From contig NZ_JALIGC010000034.1 of assembly GCF_024764775.1 (NCBI RefSeq), forward strand, positions 186,001 through 250,000: 64,000 nt of DNA, written 5' to 3'. Below the pieces are notes generated by a model. The model was not told the DNA's origin, did no database searches, and saw only the letters and a list, made by a program, of their open reading frames with translations. The stretch comes from Scandinavium manionii. Lineage in GTDB: Bacteria; Pseudomonadota; Gammaproteobacteria; Enterobacterales; Enterobacteriaceae. Positions 17,185 to 25,029 of the stretch are shown here, piece after piece; within the stretch, counting starts at the first letter, position 1, and the number at the start of each line of letters is the position of its first letter. Both the position numbers and the translations under genes were made by a program.

Positions 17185-18303
17185 ATGAACTACGACTTAA
17201 TAATTATCGGCAGTGGCTCTGTCGGTGCCGCCGCCGGTTATTACGCTTCCCGCGCAGGGCTGTCGGTCTTGATGACCGATGCCCATCTGCCGCCGCATAA
17301 CGAAGGCAGCCACCACGGCGATACACGCCTGATTCGCCATGCCTACGGCGAGGGTGAAAAATATGTGCCGCTGGTGCTTCGCGCACAAACCCTGTGGGAT
17401 GAACTCGCCACGCTGAGCGGCGAAGAGATTTTTGAGAAAACCGGCGTCATCAACCTGGGCCCGGCGCATTCACCGTTCCTCGCCAACGTCGAGCAGAGCG
17501 CCCGTCAATTCGGTCTGGACGTTGAGCGGCTTGACAGCCAGGCGCTGATGGCCCGCTGGCCGGAGATCCGTGTGCCGGAGGATTACGTCGGGCTGTTTGA
17601 ACCGGCTTCCGGCGTGCTGCGCAGTGAGCTGGCGGTAAAAGCCTGGGTCGAACTGGCCCGCGAAGCCGGCTGTGCTCAGCTGTTCAATTGCCCTGTTACC
17701 GCCGTTTCGCATCACGCGGATGGCACCACCGTTGAAACCGCCGATGGCAGTTACACCGCGAAACGTCTGTTGGTGAGCGCCGGAACCTGGGCTACCAGGC
17801 TTCTGCCGGAACTGCCAATTCAGCCGGTGCGTAAAGTATTTGCCTGGTACCAGGCCGATGGCCGATACAGTAGCAAAAACAACTTTCCGGCGTTTACCGG
17901 TGAGCTGCCAAACGGTGACCAGTATTACGGTTTCCCGGCGGAAGACAATGAGCTGAAAATCGGCAAGCACAACGGAGGGCAAGTGATTGATTCTCCAGAA
18001 CAGCGCAAACCATTTGGCGCGGTGGCAACGGACGGCTCTGAAGCCTTTAACTTCCTGCGTAACGTGCTGCCCGGCATTGGCTGCTGCCTGCACGGCGCGG
18101 CCTGCACCTACGACAATTCGCCGGACGAAGACTTCATCATCGACACCCTTCCCGGTCATGACAACACGTTGGTGATTTCCGGTCTGAGCGGACATGGCTT
18201 TAAGTTCACTTCGGTGCTGGGCGAAATTGCCGCTGATTTTGCGCAGGGCAAGACGCCAGCGTTTGATCTGTCGCCGTTCAGGCTAGCGCGTTTCGCTCAC
18301 TGA
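17185..18303 (+). CDS. solA: N-methyl-L-tryptophan oxidase SolA
   Basis: The ATG at 17185 gives 372 residues, as in E. coli SolA; the frame is open further upstream but MNYDLIIIGSG is the family start. The N-terminal FAD motif IIGSGSVGAAAGYYASR lies at 7-23. The Cys in HGAACTYDNSPDEDF corresponds to the covalent flavin attachment site of the monomeric sarcosine oxidase family. It oxidatively demethylates N-methyltryptophan and sarcosine-like substrates. yceI and yceJ, present between solA and trhO in E. coli, are absent. Confidence 0.95.
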   Translation: MNYDLIIIGSGSVGAAAGYYASRAGLSVLMTDAHLPPHNEGSHHGDTRLIRHAYGEGEKYVPLVLRAQTLWDELATLSGEEIFEKTGVINLGPAHSPFLANVEQSARQFGLDVERLDSQALMARWPEIRVPEDYVGLFEPASGVLRSELAVKAWVELAREAGCAQLFNCPVTAVSHHADGTTVETADGSYTAKRLLVSAGTWATRLLPELPIQPVRKVFAWYQADGRYSSKNNFPAFTGELPNGDQYYGFPAEDNELKIGKHNGGQVIDSPEQRKPFGAVATDGSEAFNFLRNVLPGIGCCLHGAACTYDNSPDEDFIIDTLPGHDNTLVISGLSGHGFKFTSVLGEIAADFAQGKTPAFDLSPFRLARFAH

Positions 18304-18314
18304 GGGCGTAAAAA

Positions 18315-18353
18315 AGCCCGGTAGCGCTACCGCTTACCGGGCCTGATTTTTTC
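18315..18353. terminator. Terminator between solA and trhO
   Basis: The long hairpin GCCCGGTA/TACCGGGC is flanked by A residues on the left and T residues on the right, so it can work for both convergent genes. Confidence 0.85.
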
Positions 18354-18361
18354 CTCGACCT

Positions 18362-19411
18362 TTATTCCGGGTCAGGGATCCCCAAACGCGTATTCAATTG
18401 ACCGCGCGATTTATTGAAGATCTTGTTACCGTTTTCACGCCCTGCCCGCAGCCGACGCTGCTCTTCTTCCGGCAGCACGCTCTCTTCTTTGCACAGTTCG
18501 CTACAGCAGCCACGGAATTTCTCCGCGCACGCCGGACACTGAATGAACAGCAGATGGCAACCGTCGTTCAGACAGTTGGTGTGACTGTCGCACGGCGTAC
18601 CGCACTGGTGACAATGTGCGATCACGTCGTCTGAAATGCGTTCGCCCATGCGTTCGTCGAACACAAAGTTCTTACCGATAAAACGCACTGGCAGACCCTG
18701 CTCACGTGCGCGACGGGCGTATTCGATAATCCCACCCTCAATATGCCAGACCTTATTGAAGCCTTTGTGCTTCATAAACGCACTGGCTTTTTCGCAGCGG
18801 ATCCCGCCGGTGCAGTACATGACAATTTTCTTATCGCGGTACTCTTCCATCATTTCAACGGCTTTTGGCAGCTGGTCGCGGAAAGTGTCAGCCGGGATTT
18901 CCAGCGCGTTTTCGAAATGACCCACTTCGTATTCGTAGTGGTTACGCATGTCGATAAACACCGCATCGGGATCGTCGAGCATGGCATTCACTTCGGCTGC
19001 TTTCAGATATTCACCCACGTCGCTGGCGTCAAACGTCGGGTCATCAATGCCGTCAGCCACGATGCGGTCACGCACTTTCATGCGCAGCACCCAGAATGAT
19101 TTCCCGTCATCATCCAGCGCAATATTCAGGCGCAGATTGTTGAACGCCGGATCAAAACCGTACAGTAGCTCACGGAAAGCGTCGACTTTGCTCTCTGGTA
19201 CGCTGATTTGCGCGTTAATCCCTTCATGGGCGAGATAGACGCGGCCAAACACGCTGAGCCCGGTGAACGCCTGATACAGCGCATCGCGGGTCGCTTTTGG
19301 ATCGGTAATAGTGAAATATTTATAGAATGAGATTGTCGTGCGCGGCTCGGTTTCAGCCATCATCTGCGCCTTCAATTGCTCATTCGAGATGCGGTTATGC
19401 AACACTGGCAA
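18362..19411 (-). CDS. trhO: tRNA uridine(34) hydroxylase TrhO
   Basis: The conserved start is the TTG at 19409-19411, giving 349 residues that begin (M)PVLHNRISN as in E. coli TrhO (YceA, 350). A longer frame to 19510 adds non-conserved residues. A rhodanese domain has the catalytic loop VMYCTGGIRCEKA with Cys200. The C-terminus is Cys-rich (CHQCGTPCDS and CPACAEKFRGCC), suggesting metal binding. TrhO makes 5-hydroxyuridine at tRNA position 34. A prophage remnant sits immediately upstream. Confidence 0.95.
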   Translation of the reverse strand: MPVLHNRISNEQLKAQMMAETEPRTTISFYKYFTITDPKATRDALYQAFTGLSVFGRVYLAHEGINAQISVPESKVDAFRELLYGFDPAFNNLRLNIALDDDGKSFWVLRMKVRDRIVADGIDDPTFDASDVGEYLKAAEVNAMLDDPDAVFIDMRNHYEYEVGHFENALEIPADTFRDQLPKAVEMMEEYRDKKIVMYCTGGIRCEKASAFMKHKGFNKVWHIEGGIIEYARRAREQGLPVRFIGKNFVFDERMGERISDDVIAHCHQCGTPCDSHTNCLNDGCHLLFIQCPACAEKFRGCCSELCKEESVLPEEEQRRLRAGRENGNKIFNKSRGQLNTRLGIPDPE

Positions 19412-19478
19412 GGTATAGTCTCCGTAACTCTTTGTTTTGCAGGTGGTTTTATTCTTCTCCAAAAGATCTCCAAAATCT

Positions 19479-19489
19479 TTCCCCAAAAT
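19479..19489. repeat. Candidate att core, trhO side
   Basis: TTCCCCAAAAT occurs here, ending at the last base of the integrase stop codon, and again at 23595-23605 at the far end of the phage-like segment. An 11 bp repeat next to int and at the opposite border is what an attL/attR pair would look like, but it is short enough to occur by chance. Confidence 0.45.
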
Positions 19490-20619
19490 CATACAGCAAC
19501 GACTATCCATTCTGTATTCCTTTCATCCAAATACAGCTCAGACATTTTTTTGCTTTTGTGGCCCCAAAGCGCCTGCACATTTATCCCCTGCTTCTCATAC
19601 AACCGACCAGAAAGGGATCGCTGCTCGTGAAAAGTTGGCGGGGTTTTCCCTTCGTCCAGTTCAATCACAACGCGATCACGTACCGCACTAAACAAATTTG
19701 TCAGGGCTTTTGCCGGGAGCGCGTCGCCAACATTTGCAGCACCAATACGGCGCGAGTGGTGGACAAGATAGCGACTAACAGCCCTGTCACGACAACCGGC
19801 AATCACATCCCCCAGCGTCATTCCTAGGGCCTCACTGCGGATATTGAGAGGAATAGCTACTCTTGCGCCGCCCTTGCCTTGTTCCACATACAACATGCCG
19901 TTTTTGACGTCTGTGAACTTCATTTTGGCGATATCGCCAACGCGCTGGCCCGTTACCATTGCCAATAGCATTGCGTTGCGCAGGTGTGAGGCTGTCGCCG
20001 CATTGAATACCTTGTTCCAGTCCTCAAGCGTCAGGCGCTGCCGGGTTACTTTTGCTTTTGGCTTTCTGGTTGCTTCGGCTGGATTGAAGCCGGGGTCTAC
20101 TGCTCCGGCGTATTGCGCCTCTTTGAACATATCCGACCATACAGAGCGCACAGCCTGAGCCATGCGGTTTTTATCCCTGTCGGTGTATTCCGTGATGATT
20201 GCCGATAAGTCACGCGCTGAAACGGCGTCTAAGGGGGTGCGGGGAAAGCGGCTGGCCAATCGGATGGCATGAGTCTTTCTAACGTCTACGGTAGCCTTTG
20301 ATATCTCGCCCTTCTCATGGCGGCGCTCGGTGATATCGACATAGGTTTTCACCCAGTCCGGTAGCAGCACCGCCTTACCCATGCCTTGCTTTTGGGCGCG
20401 AATTTTCAGCAATTCAAACGCCTGATTCGCCTCACGCTCTGCATAGATGCGATTAAGCTCAATTGCAGCGGTTCTGGCGGCGTCGGCATCCGTGCCGAAC
20501 CCCGTAAATCGCCCCGATACAGGGTCTTTGTACTGCCAATAAACCTTGTTAGTGCGCTTATCCAGCTTGCAATAGAGATTTGGCGTTGTGACGTTGAATG
20601 TACGCGGCCTAGCTGCCAT
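19489..20619 (-). CDS. Lambda-type tyrosine integrase
   Basis: The ATG at 20619 gives 376 residues starting MAARPRTFNVTTPNLYCKLD, an arm-binding domain of the lambda Int type. The open frame extends 12 codons further upstream into xis, but the family start is here. The catalytic set is complete: Arg226 (TGQRVGD), His331 and Arg334 (FHEQRS), His354 (LWGHKS) and Tyr363 (ELYLDER). It should catalyse site-specific integration and excision. It lies beside trhO and its stop codon abuts a candidate att repeat. No truncation is seen, so the element may still be mobilisable in trans. Confidence 0.9.
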   Translation of the reverse strand: MAARPRTFNVTTPNLYCKLDKRTNKVYWQYKDPVSGRFTGFGTDADAARTAAIELNRIYAEREANQAFELLKIRAQKQGMGKAVLLPDWVKTYVDITERRHEKGEISKATVDVRKTHAIRLASRFPRTPLDAVSARDLSAIITEYTDRDKNRMAQAVRSVWSDMFKEAQYAGAVDPGFNPAEATRKPKAKVTRQRLTLEDWNKVFNAATASHLRNAMLLAMVTGQRVGDIAKMKFTDVKNGMLYVEQGKGGARVAIPLNIRSEALGMTLGDVIAGCRDRAVSRYLVHHSRRIGAANVGDALPAKALTNLFSAVRDRVVIELDEGKTPPTFHEQRSLSGRLYEKQGINVQALWGHKSKKMSELYLDERNTEWIVVAV

Positions 20620-20845
20620 GCAAAGCCCTCTTAACCAGCTCATGCGCTCCGTCACTCAATCCGGGAGTAATCGCCGTAGGCGCAGCCATGCCAATGAATT
20701 CCGCGTTCTCATCGATAACCCAGCGAGTACCCAGCCTTATGGCTGGCGGGTAAGTCTGACGCGTCTTAGCAATAACGCGCAGCGTGGCGGCTGAAGGTGG
20801 TTCTTTAAACTGGGTCTTTGCCCAATCGGTAAGGGAAACAAGCAT
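20609..20845 (-). CDS. Phage excisionase-like protein
   Basis: The 78-residue product (MLVSLTDWAKTQFKEPPSAA) resembles lambda-family Xis: an N-terminal winged-helix segment with WAKTQF, AATLRVIAKT and PPAIRLGTRWVID. It overlaps int by 11 bp, the usual xis-int arrangement. The role is directional control of excision. The C-terminal ~25 residues are not recognisable. The assignment rests on the N-terminal motif plus position. Confidence 0.75.
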   Translation of the reverse strand: MLVSLTDWAKTQFKEPPSAATLRVIAKTRQTYPPAIRLGTRWVIDENAEFIGMAAPTAITPGLSDGAHELVKRALHGS

Positions 20846-20904
20846 AACGTTATCTCTTTGCTCTGGCAGTCCTTTGCCAGGTTACTTTAGTGATTAGTGT
20901 TTTT

Positions 20905-21186
20905 CTAGTCCCGTGGTGCTTCTGGAGCCGCCCGGAGCATGTCCTTGTATCTGGCTGTTAGCGCCTCAATTGTCCAAGTGTCGGAAAGCTTAATACGCGC
21001 CAGCATATCGCCTGTGGGGTTTGCCGGAACCGCCACCCAACCACCAGGAACGACGCGCGCTTTCCGGTATTCCTGAAGCTCTGCCAATGCGCATCGCATC
21101 AGCGCTCTATCTAAATCACGCTCATTCAGGGAAATAGATTTAATCAGGCGATCTACGCATTCGGGTGTTAGTTTGTTATTGGTCAT
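20905..21186 (-). CDS. Small phage protein of unknown function
   Basis: The 93-residue product is predicted soluble. An N-terminal helical half (VDRLIKSISLNERDLDRALM) is followed by WVAVPANPTGDMLARIKLSD. The phrase GGWVAVP is common in small early-region proteins of lambdoid phages of the DUF551 or Ead-like type, but no firm family call is possible. It overlaps the upstream gene by 11 bp, so it is probably co-translated with it. Confidence 0.6.
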   Translation of the reverse strand: MTNNKLTPECVDRLIKSISLNERDLDRALMRCALAELQEYRKARVVPGGWVAVPANPTGDMLARIKLSDTWTIEALTARYKDMLRAAPEAPRD

Positions 21187-21385
21187 TTAATCGGCCTCCC
21201 GATAATGCAGCGCGAACCAGTGCATCTTTTGCTTCAAGCAGCTTGCGCAACCCCGCCGACTTTTCAGGCCCTTCGGGGATTGCGTCATCCATTTGACGGG
21301 CTAAATCGCCTATTGGTTTGCTTACCTTCTGGAGCGGCTCTGGTAGGTGTTCGTATGCGAAATACTTAATAATTGGTGTTGTCAT
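21176..21385 (-). CDS. Small phage protein resembling the Acb2/Tad1 hairpin family
   Basis: The 69-residue product starts MTTPIIKYFAYEHLPEPLQK and continues with two helices. The pattern F-x-Y-x-x-L-P, PIGDLARQMDDAIPEGPEKS, then LRKLLEAKDALVRAAL resembles, from memory, the short helical-hairpin proteins grouped as Acb2/Tad1 (DUF7681). Family members bind cyclic nucleotides and block CBASS or Thoeris immunity. The usual E-A-x-x-W-x-x-A-A-I ending is only partly met (EAKDALVRAAL). Function here is inference. It is part of the xis-int transcription unit. Confidence 0.5.
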   Translation of the reverse strand: MTTPIIKYFAYEHLPEPLQKVSKPIGDLARQMDDAIPEGPEKSAGLRKLLEAKDALVRAALSGGRLNDQ

Positions 21386-21417
21386 GTTCTGTTTAAGCCC
21401 CTTGCGGGGCCTCTCCG

Positions 21418-21633
21418 TTAGATTGATAGGTAACTGGCTTTTACTTCACCCTTATGGGTGTATGCCGGGTTTTTAATCCTGAGCCTGTTTGCGGCCACCA
21501 TGCACTTGTCGCCCCGCTTGGAAAATTCACTCTTAAATTCGCCATGACAGCGTGAGAGGCTAAACCACAGGTTTGCGGCGCGGCGAAACATCCCTTTCTT
21601 TTCCAGCTCTACGGCCTGCTTTATTGGATTCAT
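21418..21633 (-). CDS. ANR/PerC-like small regulator
   Basis: The 71-residue basic product starts MNPIKQAVELEKKGMFRRAA. The segment ELEKKGMFRRAANLWFSLSR is the hallmark of the ANR (AggR-activated regulator) and PerC-type proteins found on many enterobacterial prophages. Those proteins modulate transcription of host or virulence regulators. Its ATG overlaps a TGA that ends another reading frame (ATGA), suggesting it was once coupled to an upstream gene that is now missing. Confidence 0.6.
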   Translation of the reverse strand: MNPIKQAVELEKKGMFRRAANLWFSLSRCHGEFKSEFSKRGDKCMVAANRLRIKNPAYTHKGEVKASYLSI

Positions 21634-21702
21634 CGCAGTGCCCCTGAATACGTTGGCATCCAGCGCCCCGTGCGCATAACCTCGGCGTGACGTTCGGCGC
21701 GG

Positions 21703-22470
21703 TCAGGGGTTTGTCTTGTCGTGCCTGCACTGGTTGTAGAAGTCAGTCGCACCAACTTCCGGCGTTGCAGTACAGGCCACGCAGCCGCCAGTGTTGGTGG
21801 TTCGGGTTGTACACTGAGCGATAAGCTCCGCCTCTTTCTCGCTTTGCTCATCTACCCAAATAAACATAACGCGTTGGCCCATGAAGACTTTTTCGTCTTG
21901 CGTGGAGCTGTAGAAATGAACCTCTGTTTGCCCCCCTGCCATATCCCACAAGCGGAAAGACTTAACCGTCTCGCCATCACAGATAAAACTATCAAGGTCG
22001 ATTAGTTCGCGAGGTATGGAACCCGATCCAATTTCATTGCGGCGACGGGCGTTAGATGTTCCCAGCAACTCCTTTTGCAGCACCTTGCGCGTTGCGTCGG
22101 TTGATATCCCGATAGCCCACATGATGCGGGTGTCATCATCAGCACGCCCACAGCGGAAGCCGGGCCACCATGCCGGATACATGGCTGTTGCCTGATAAGC
22201 GAACTCCACAGCCTCGCAATATGTTTTGCCAATCTGATTGGCGGCAGACAGATAGCGCAGCAGGTACTGCGAGCCGGAGCGATACCATTTCATCTGGTAC
22301 GGATAGGGCTCGAAGAAATCCAGCTTATAGAATCGGTTGAAGTGCGCAGCCTGTCGCAGGATGTGGACGTGTTCGCGCATCTTCGCCTTGCCCTGAGAGA
22401 CAATCATCGAGGCAATGCGGCGAACGCGGTCACGATATTCGCGGGTTGTGAACTCCGGGCGCTCAGTCAT
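21703..22470 (-). pseudogene. Large terminase subunit, truncated after the ATPase domain
   Basis: The 255-residue product has the terminase ATPase signatures: a Walker A-like SAANQIGKT at 75-83, Walker B VMFIWVDE at 201-208 and the coupling motif TATPE at 234-238. Family members continue for another ~200-250 residues into an RNase H-like nuclease domain. Here the frame stops 17 residues after motif III (at DKTNP) and no nuclease domain follows in any frame. It starts with an 8 bp overlap (ATGACTGA) with the small subunit gene. It is a deletion-truncated gene that cannot cut DNA for packaging. Confidence 0.8.
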
Positions 22471-22939
22471 TGCTCACGCCCTTCATCACTTCGCGCTCAA
22501 GAGCATCAAGCTCCGAATCGGTGAGGTGCGCGTCAACATGCGATCCCAGCTCAGAACGGGATTTTTCTGCCAGTGTTGGGGCGAGAGAAATCAGGCGGGT
22601 TGCGGTTGTGGCTAGGTTGGCAAACGCAGTGCTTTTAATGCCGTCCTCTTCCATCTTGTCGAAGAGTCGGGTCATTAAGCCACCACGGGCAGCAAAGACA
22701 GCGACCTCGCCGTTAAGAACGGCGGCGCGGTTAGCCATTGCCTGCGTTTCAAGATAAGCCGCGTAACGCTCAAAGTGCTTTTGGGTTACGTTGCCTTTGC
22801 GGGGTGCAAATCCCAGCTTCCGCATTTCCCGAATGCGCTCTTTCTGCTCATCGGTTGCGGATTGCTTTGCTTCAGCTTTGCGGGCTTTGGCTTTTTGGAT
22901 CTGCTGCTCTTTGCGAGCATGTGCAGGTTTACTACTCAT
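22463..22939 (-). CDS. Small terminase subunit-like protein
   Basis: The 158-residue product is very basic at the N-terminus (KPAHARKEQQIQKAKARKAE). A helix-turn-helix-like segment follows (KERIREMRKLGFAPRKGNVT), then a mid-region helix and an acidic C-terminus (LTDSELDALEREVMKG). This is the usual small-terminase layout of DNA-binding domain, oligomerisation core and tail. Its overlap with the large subunit gene supports the call. The ATG at 22939 is preferred to the in-frame GTG at 22942. Confidence 0.7.
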   Translation of the reverse strand: MSSKPAHARKEQQIQKAKARKAEAKQSATDEQKERIREMRKLGFAPRKGNVTQKHFERYAAYLETQAMANRAAVLNGEVAVFAARGGLMTRLFDKMEEDGIKSTAFANLATTATRLISLAPTLAEKSRSELGSHVDAHLTDSELDALEREVMKGVSND

Positions 22940-23112
22940 CACCAGCTTCCGCTAGTGTGGCACTTTGCCGAGATTGACGCCGGACTAAGCCAGCGGAGGT
23001 CTGTAGCGACCTACATAAAAAATATTTCAGCCAACGCAGCAGAACTGCGCAAATCCCAATTCACATGCCTGGAGAAATGGGAGTAGGCAAACAGCAGTGA
23101 CAAAGGTTTAGC

Positions 23113-23373
23113 TCATAACGAGGTAAACCAATGCCACTTAACTCTCTGAAAACATGCCTTAGGGAGGTTCCGTTCAGCGAGGTTTCCAGCCCAAAACAGC
23201 GACCAGGCGTGCCAGTTGGGTAACGCAACGTTCAGGCTTATCCTGTCAGCCCTGCCCGGTGTGCGCCTATCGCGGAGCCTATTCCCGCAACTCAATGCGC
23301 GAGGCTCTCCAGCCAGATAACGAGTCACCGATGGGGTGTGGCGATCCAGATACCCCATTTCCCTTGCCCACAC
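23113..23373 (-). pseudogene. Possible Ash/Icd-like phage fragment
   Basis: The 86-codon frame contains GNRLRDRRTPGRADRISLNV, then HAWSLFWAGNLAERNLPKAC and a RVKW ending. This pattern recurs, as far as I recall, in N-terminal parts of Ash or Icd-like proteins of P4-type satellites and lambdoid prophages. Those proteins are usually longer and continue in frame. Here a stop follows at once. It may be a decayed copy or a chance frame on an ash leader. Confidence 0.3.
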
Positions 23374-23955
23374 CTCTGCAACCTGACCGTGACAGCCTCA
23401 ACGCGGATGTAGGCTCTACAGCAAGCACAGCCCACAAGGTGGAACTGCTAGCCCGTGCAGCAAGCGCAATCTCTTGCGCTCCCTTTTAGGATAAAACGAT
23501 ATTCATCACTTTTGTCAACATTGGTTGGGCGGGGATTTTTCTAACTGGCGGGTATTTTTATGTAATTCTGGACGTTCTAAAATGGAAAAAACCATTCCCC
23601 AAAATATATTCTATGCCCCTGAAAAGGCGGGATAATTTATTTTCATGAGATAGCACAAAGCCACCAACAAGTAAGGTGGTATGCATATGATTTAAAAGAA
23701 AAATATTCGCAAGAAACACCACTAAAACACTGGCATGGTGTGGTTCCTGCATTCGTTTATGAGAAAATTCGCGGCCCGCATCATATAGCATGTGCTGCAA
23801 ATTTACATCCCCACATTTTGCGCTACATTTTTCTCACCTCAAACAGATACACTCACTACATTTGCTGCAATAACAGACGTTCCGCCTGGGGTCATTTGGG
23901 CGAAGCCCGAAAAAGTGCGATAATAAAATCAATTGCTCGAAAGAACAGGACTGAG
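23374..23955. other. Gene-poor border between the prophage remnant and lpxL
   Basis: The first ~220 bp continue the prophage remnant without a convincing gene. A candidate att repeat lies at 23595-23605. From 23623 to lpxL one plus-strand frame, the lpxL frame, has no stop for about 111 codons but lacks a good start; it could be a decayed coding remnant. The last ~100 bp should hold the lpxL promoter. No RNA gene was recognised. Confidence 0.5.
23595..23605. repeat. Candidate att core, lpxL side
   Basis: This is the second copy of TTCCCCAAAAT. The two copies bracket 4.1 kb containing int, xis and terminase genes. Joining them would restore a trhO-lpxL intergenic region of roughly 400 bp. Confidence 0.45.
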
Positions 23956-24879
23956 ATGACGCATTTACCTAAATTTTCCGCCGCGCTCCTCCACCCGCGT
24001 TACTGGTTAACCTGGCTGGGCGTCGGCCTGTTGTGGCTACTGGTTCAACTTCCTTATCCGATCCTCTACCGACTCGGTACGTCCCTTGGCCGTCTTTCGT
24101 TGCGTCTGATGAAACGGCGTTCACAGATTGCCTACCGTAATCTCGAACTGTGCTTTCCCAATATGGACGAAAAAACGCGTCATGACTGGGTAGTCAAAAA
24201 CTTTGAGTCTGTTGGCATGGGTTTGATGGAAACCGGCATGGCGTGGTTCTGGTCCGACAAACGGATGGCTCGCTGGAGTGATTCCACCGGCGTGGAACAT
24301 ATCCGTGCACTGGAAGCCGAGAAAAAAGGCATTCTGCTGATCGGTATTCACTTCCTGACGCTAGAAATCGGCGCCCGCATGTTTGGCCTGCACGCGTCTC
24401 CGGGGATTGGCGTGTATCGCCCGAATGATAATCCGGTTATCGACCTGGTGCAGACCTGGGGACGCATGCGCTCCAACAAAGACATGCTCGATCGCAAAGA
24501 TTTAAAGGGCATGATCCGCGCTTTGAAAAACGGTGAAGTCATCTGGTATGCGCCCGATCACGATTACGGCCCTCAGGGCAGCGTGTTTGTGCCGCTGTTC
24601 GGCGTCGACAAAGCGGCAACCACTTCCGGGACTTACACTCTGACGCGCATGTCGAAAGCCTGCATTGTACCTTTCGTGCCGCGTCGTAAGCCGGGTGGCA
24701 AAGGTTATGAATTGGTGATTCTCGAGCCTGAGTGCGCCCCGCCGTTGGACGATGCCGAAACCACCGCCGCGTGGATGAACAAAGTGATTGAACAATGCAT
24801 TTTGATGGCGCCCGAGCAGTACATGTGGCTGCATCGCCGTTTCAAAACGCGTCCGGAAGGCACCCCTTCCCGCTATTGA
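23956..24879 (+). CDS. lpxL: Lipid A lauroyltransferase LpxL
   Basis: The ATG at 23956 gives 307 residues starting MTHLPKFSAALLHPRYWLTW (E. coli 306). The acyltransferase motif HX4E is at His132-Glu137 (GIHFLTLE), with RKDLKGMIRALKNGE and WYAPDHDYGP further on. One N-terminal membrane segment lies at about 17-35. LpxL adds laurate to Kdo2-lipid IVA at the inner membrane. The frame stays open far upstream but the family start is used; AGGA lies 9 bases before the ATG. A terminator at 24889 follows. Confidence 0.97.
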   Translation: MTHLPKFSAALLHPRYWLTWLGVGLLWLLVQLPYPILYRLGTSLGRLSLRLMKRRSQIAYRNLELCFPNMDEKTRHDWVVKNFESVGMGLMETGMAWFWSDKRMARWSDSTGVEHIRALEAEKKGILLIGIHFLTLEIGARMFGLHASPGIGVYRPNDNPVIDLVQTWGRMRSNKDMLDRKDLKGMIRALKNGEVIWYAPDHDYGPQGSVFVPLFGVDKAATTSGTYTLTRMSKACIVPFVPRRKPGGKGYELVILEPECAPPLDDAETTAAWMNKVIEQCILMAPEQYMWLHRRFKTRPEGTPSRY

Positions 24880-24888
24880 CCCTTACCC

Positions 24889-24922
24889 GCCGGGAGCGCT
24901 GCGGTTACCCGGCCTGTTTTTT
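24889..24922 (+). terminator. Terminator after lpxL
   Basis: The stem GCCGGG/CCCGGC encloses a 13-base loop and is followed by CTG and six T residues, 10 bp after the lpxL stop. Confidence 0.75.
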
Positions 24923-25029
24923 CTTTCCTGGTTTCGTCGTCGTTGATTGCAGTCGTGATTTAGCGAGCGCATAATTAGCCTGCTTATCACTTCATTTTGA
25001 ACGACCCTAGCGTCACTACGCGGAACCCT

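Noticed and set aside
21630..21851. 73-codon minus-strand frame overlapping the truncated terminase gene
   Set aside because: Its first two-thirds are the terminase sequence in the wrong frame. Only the last ~25 codons look like real protein, and these are treated as a deletion-junction remnant.
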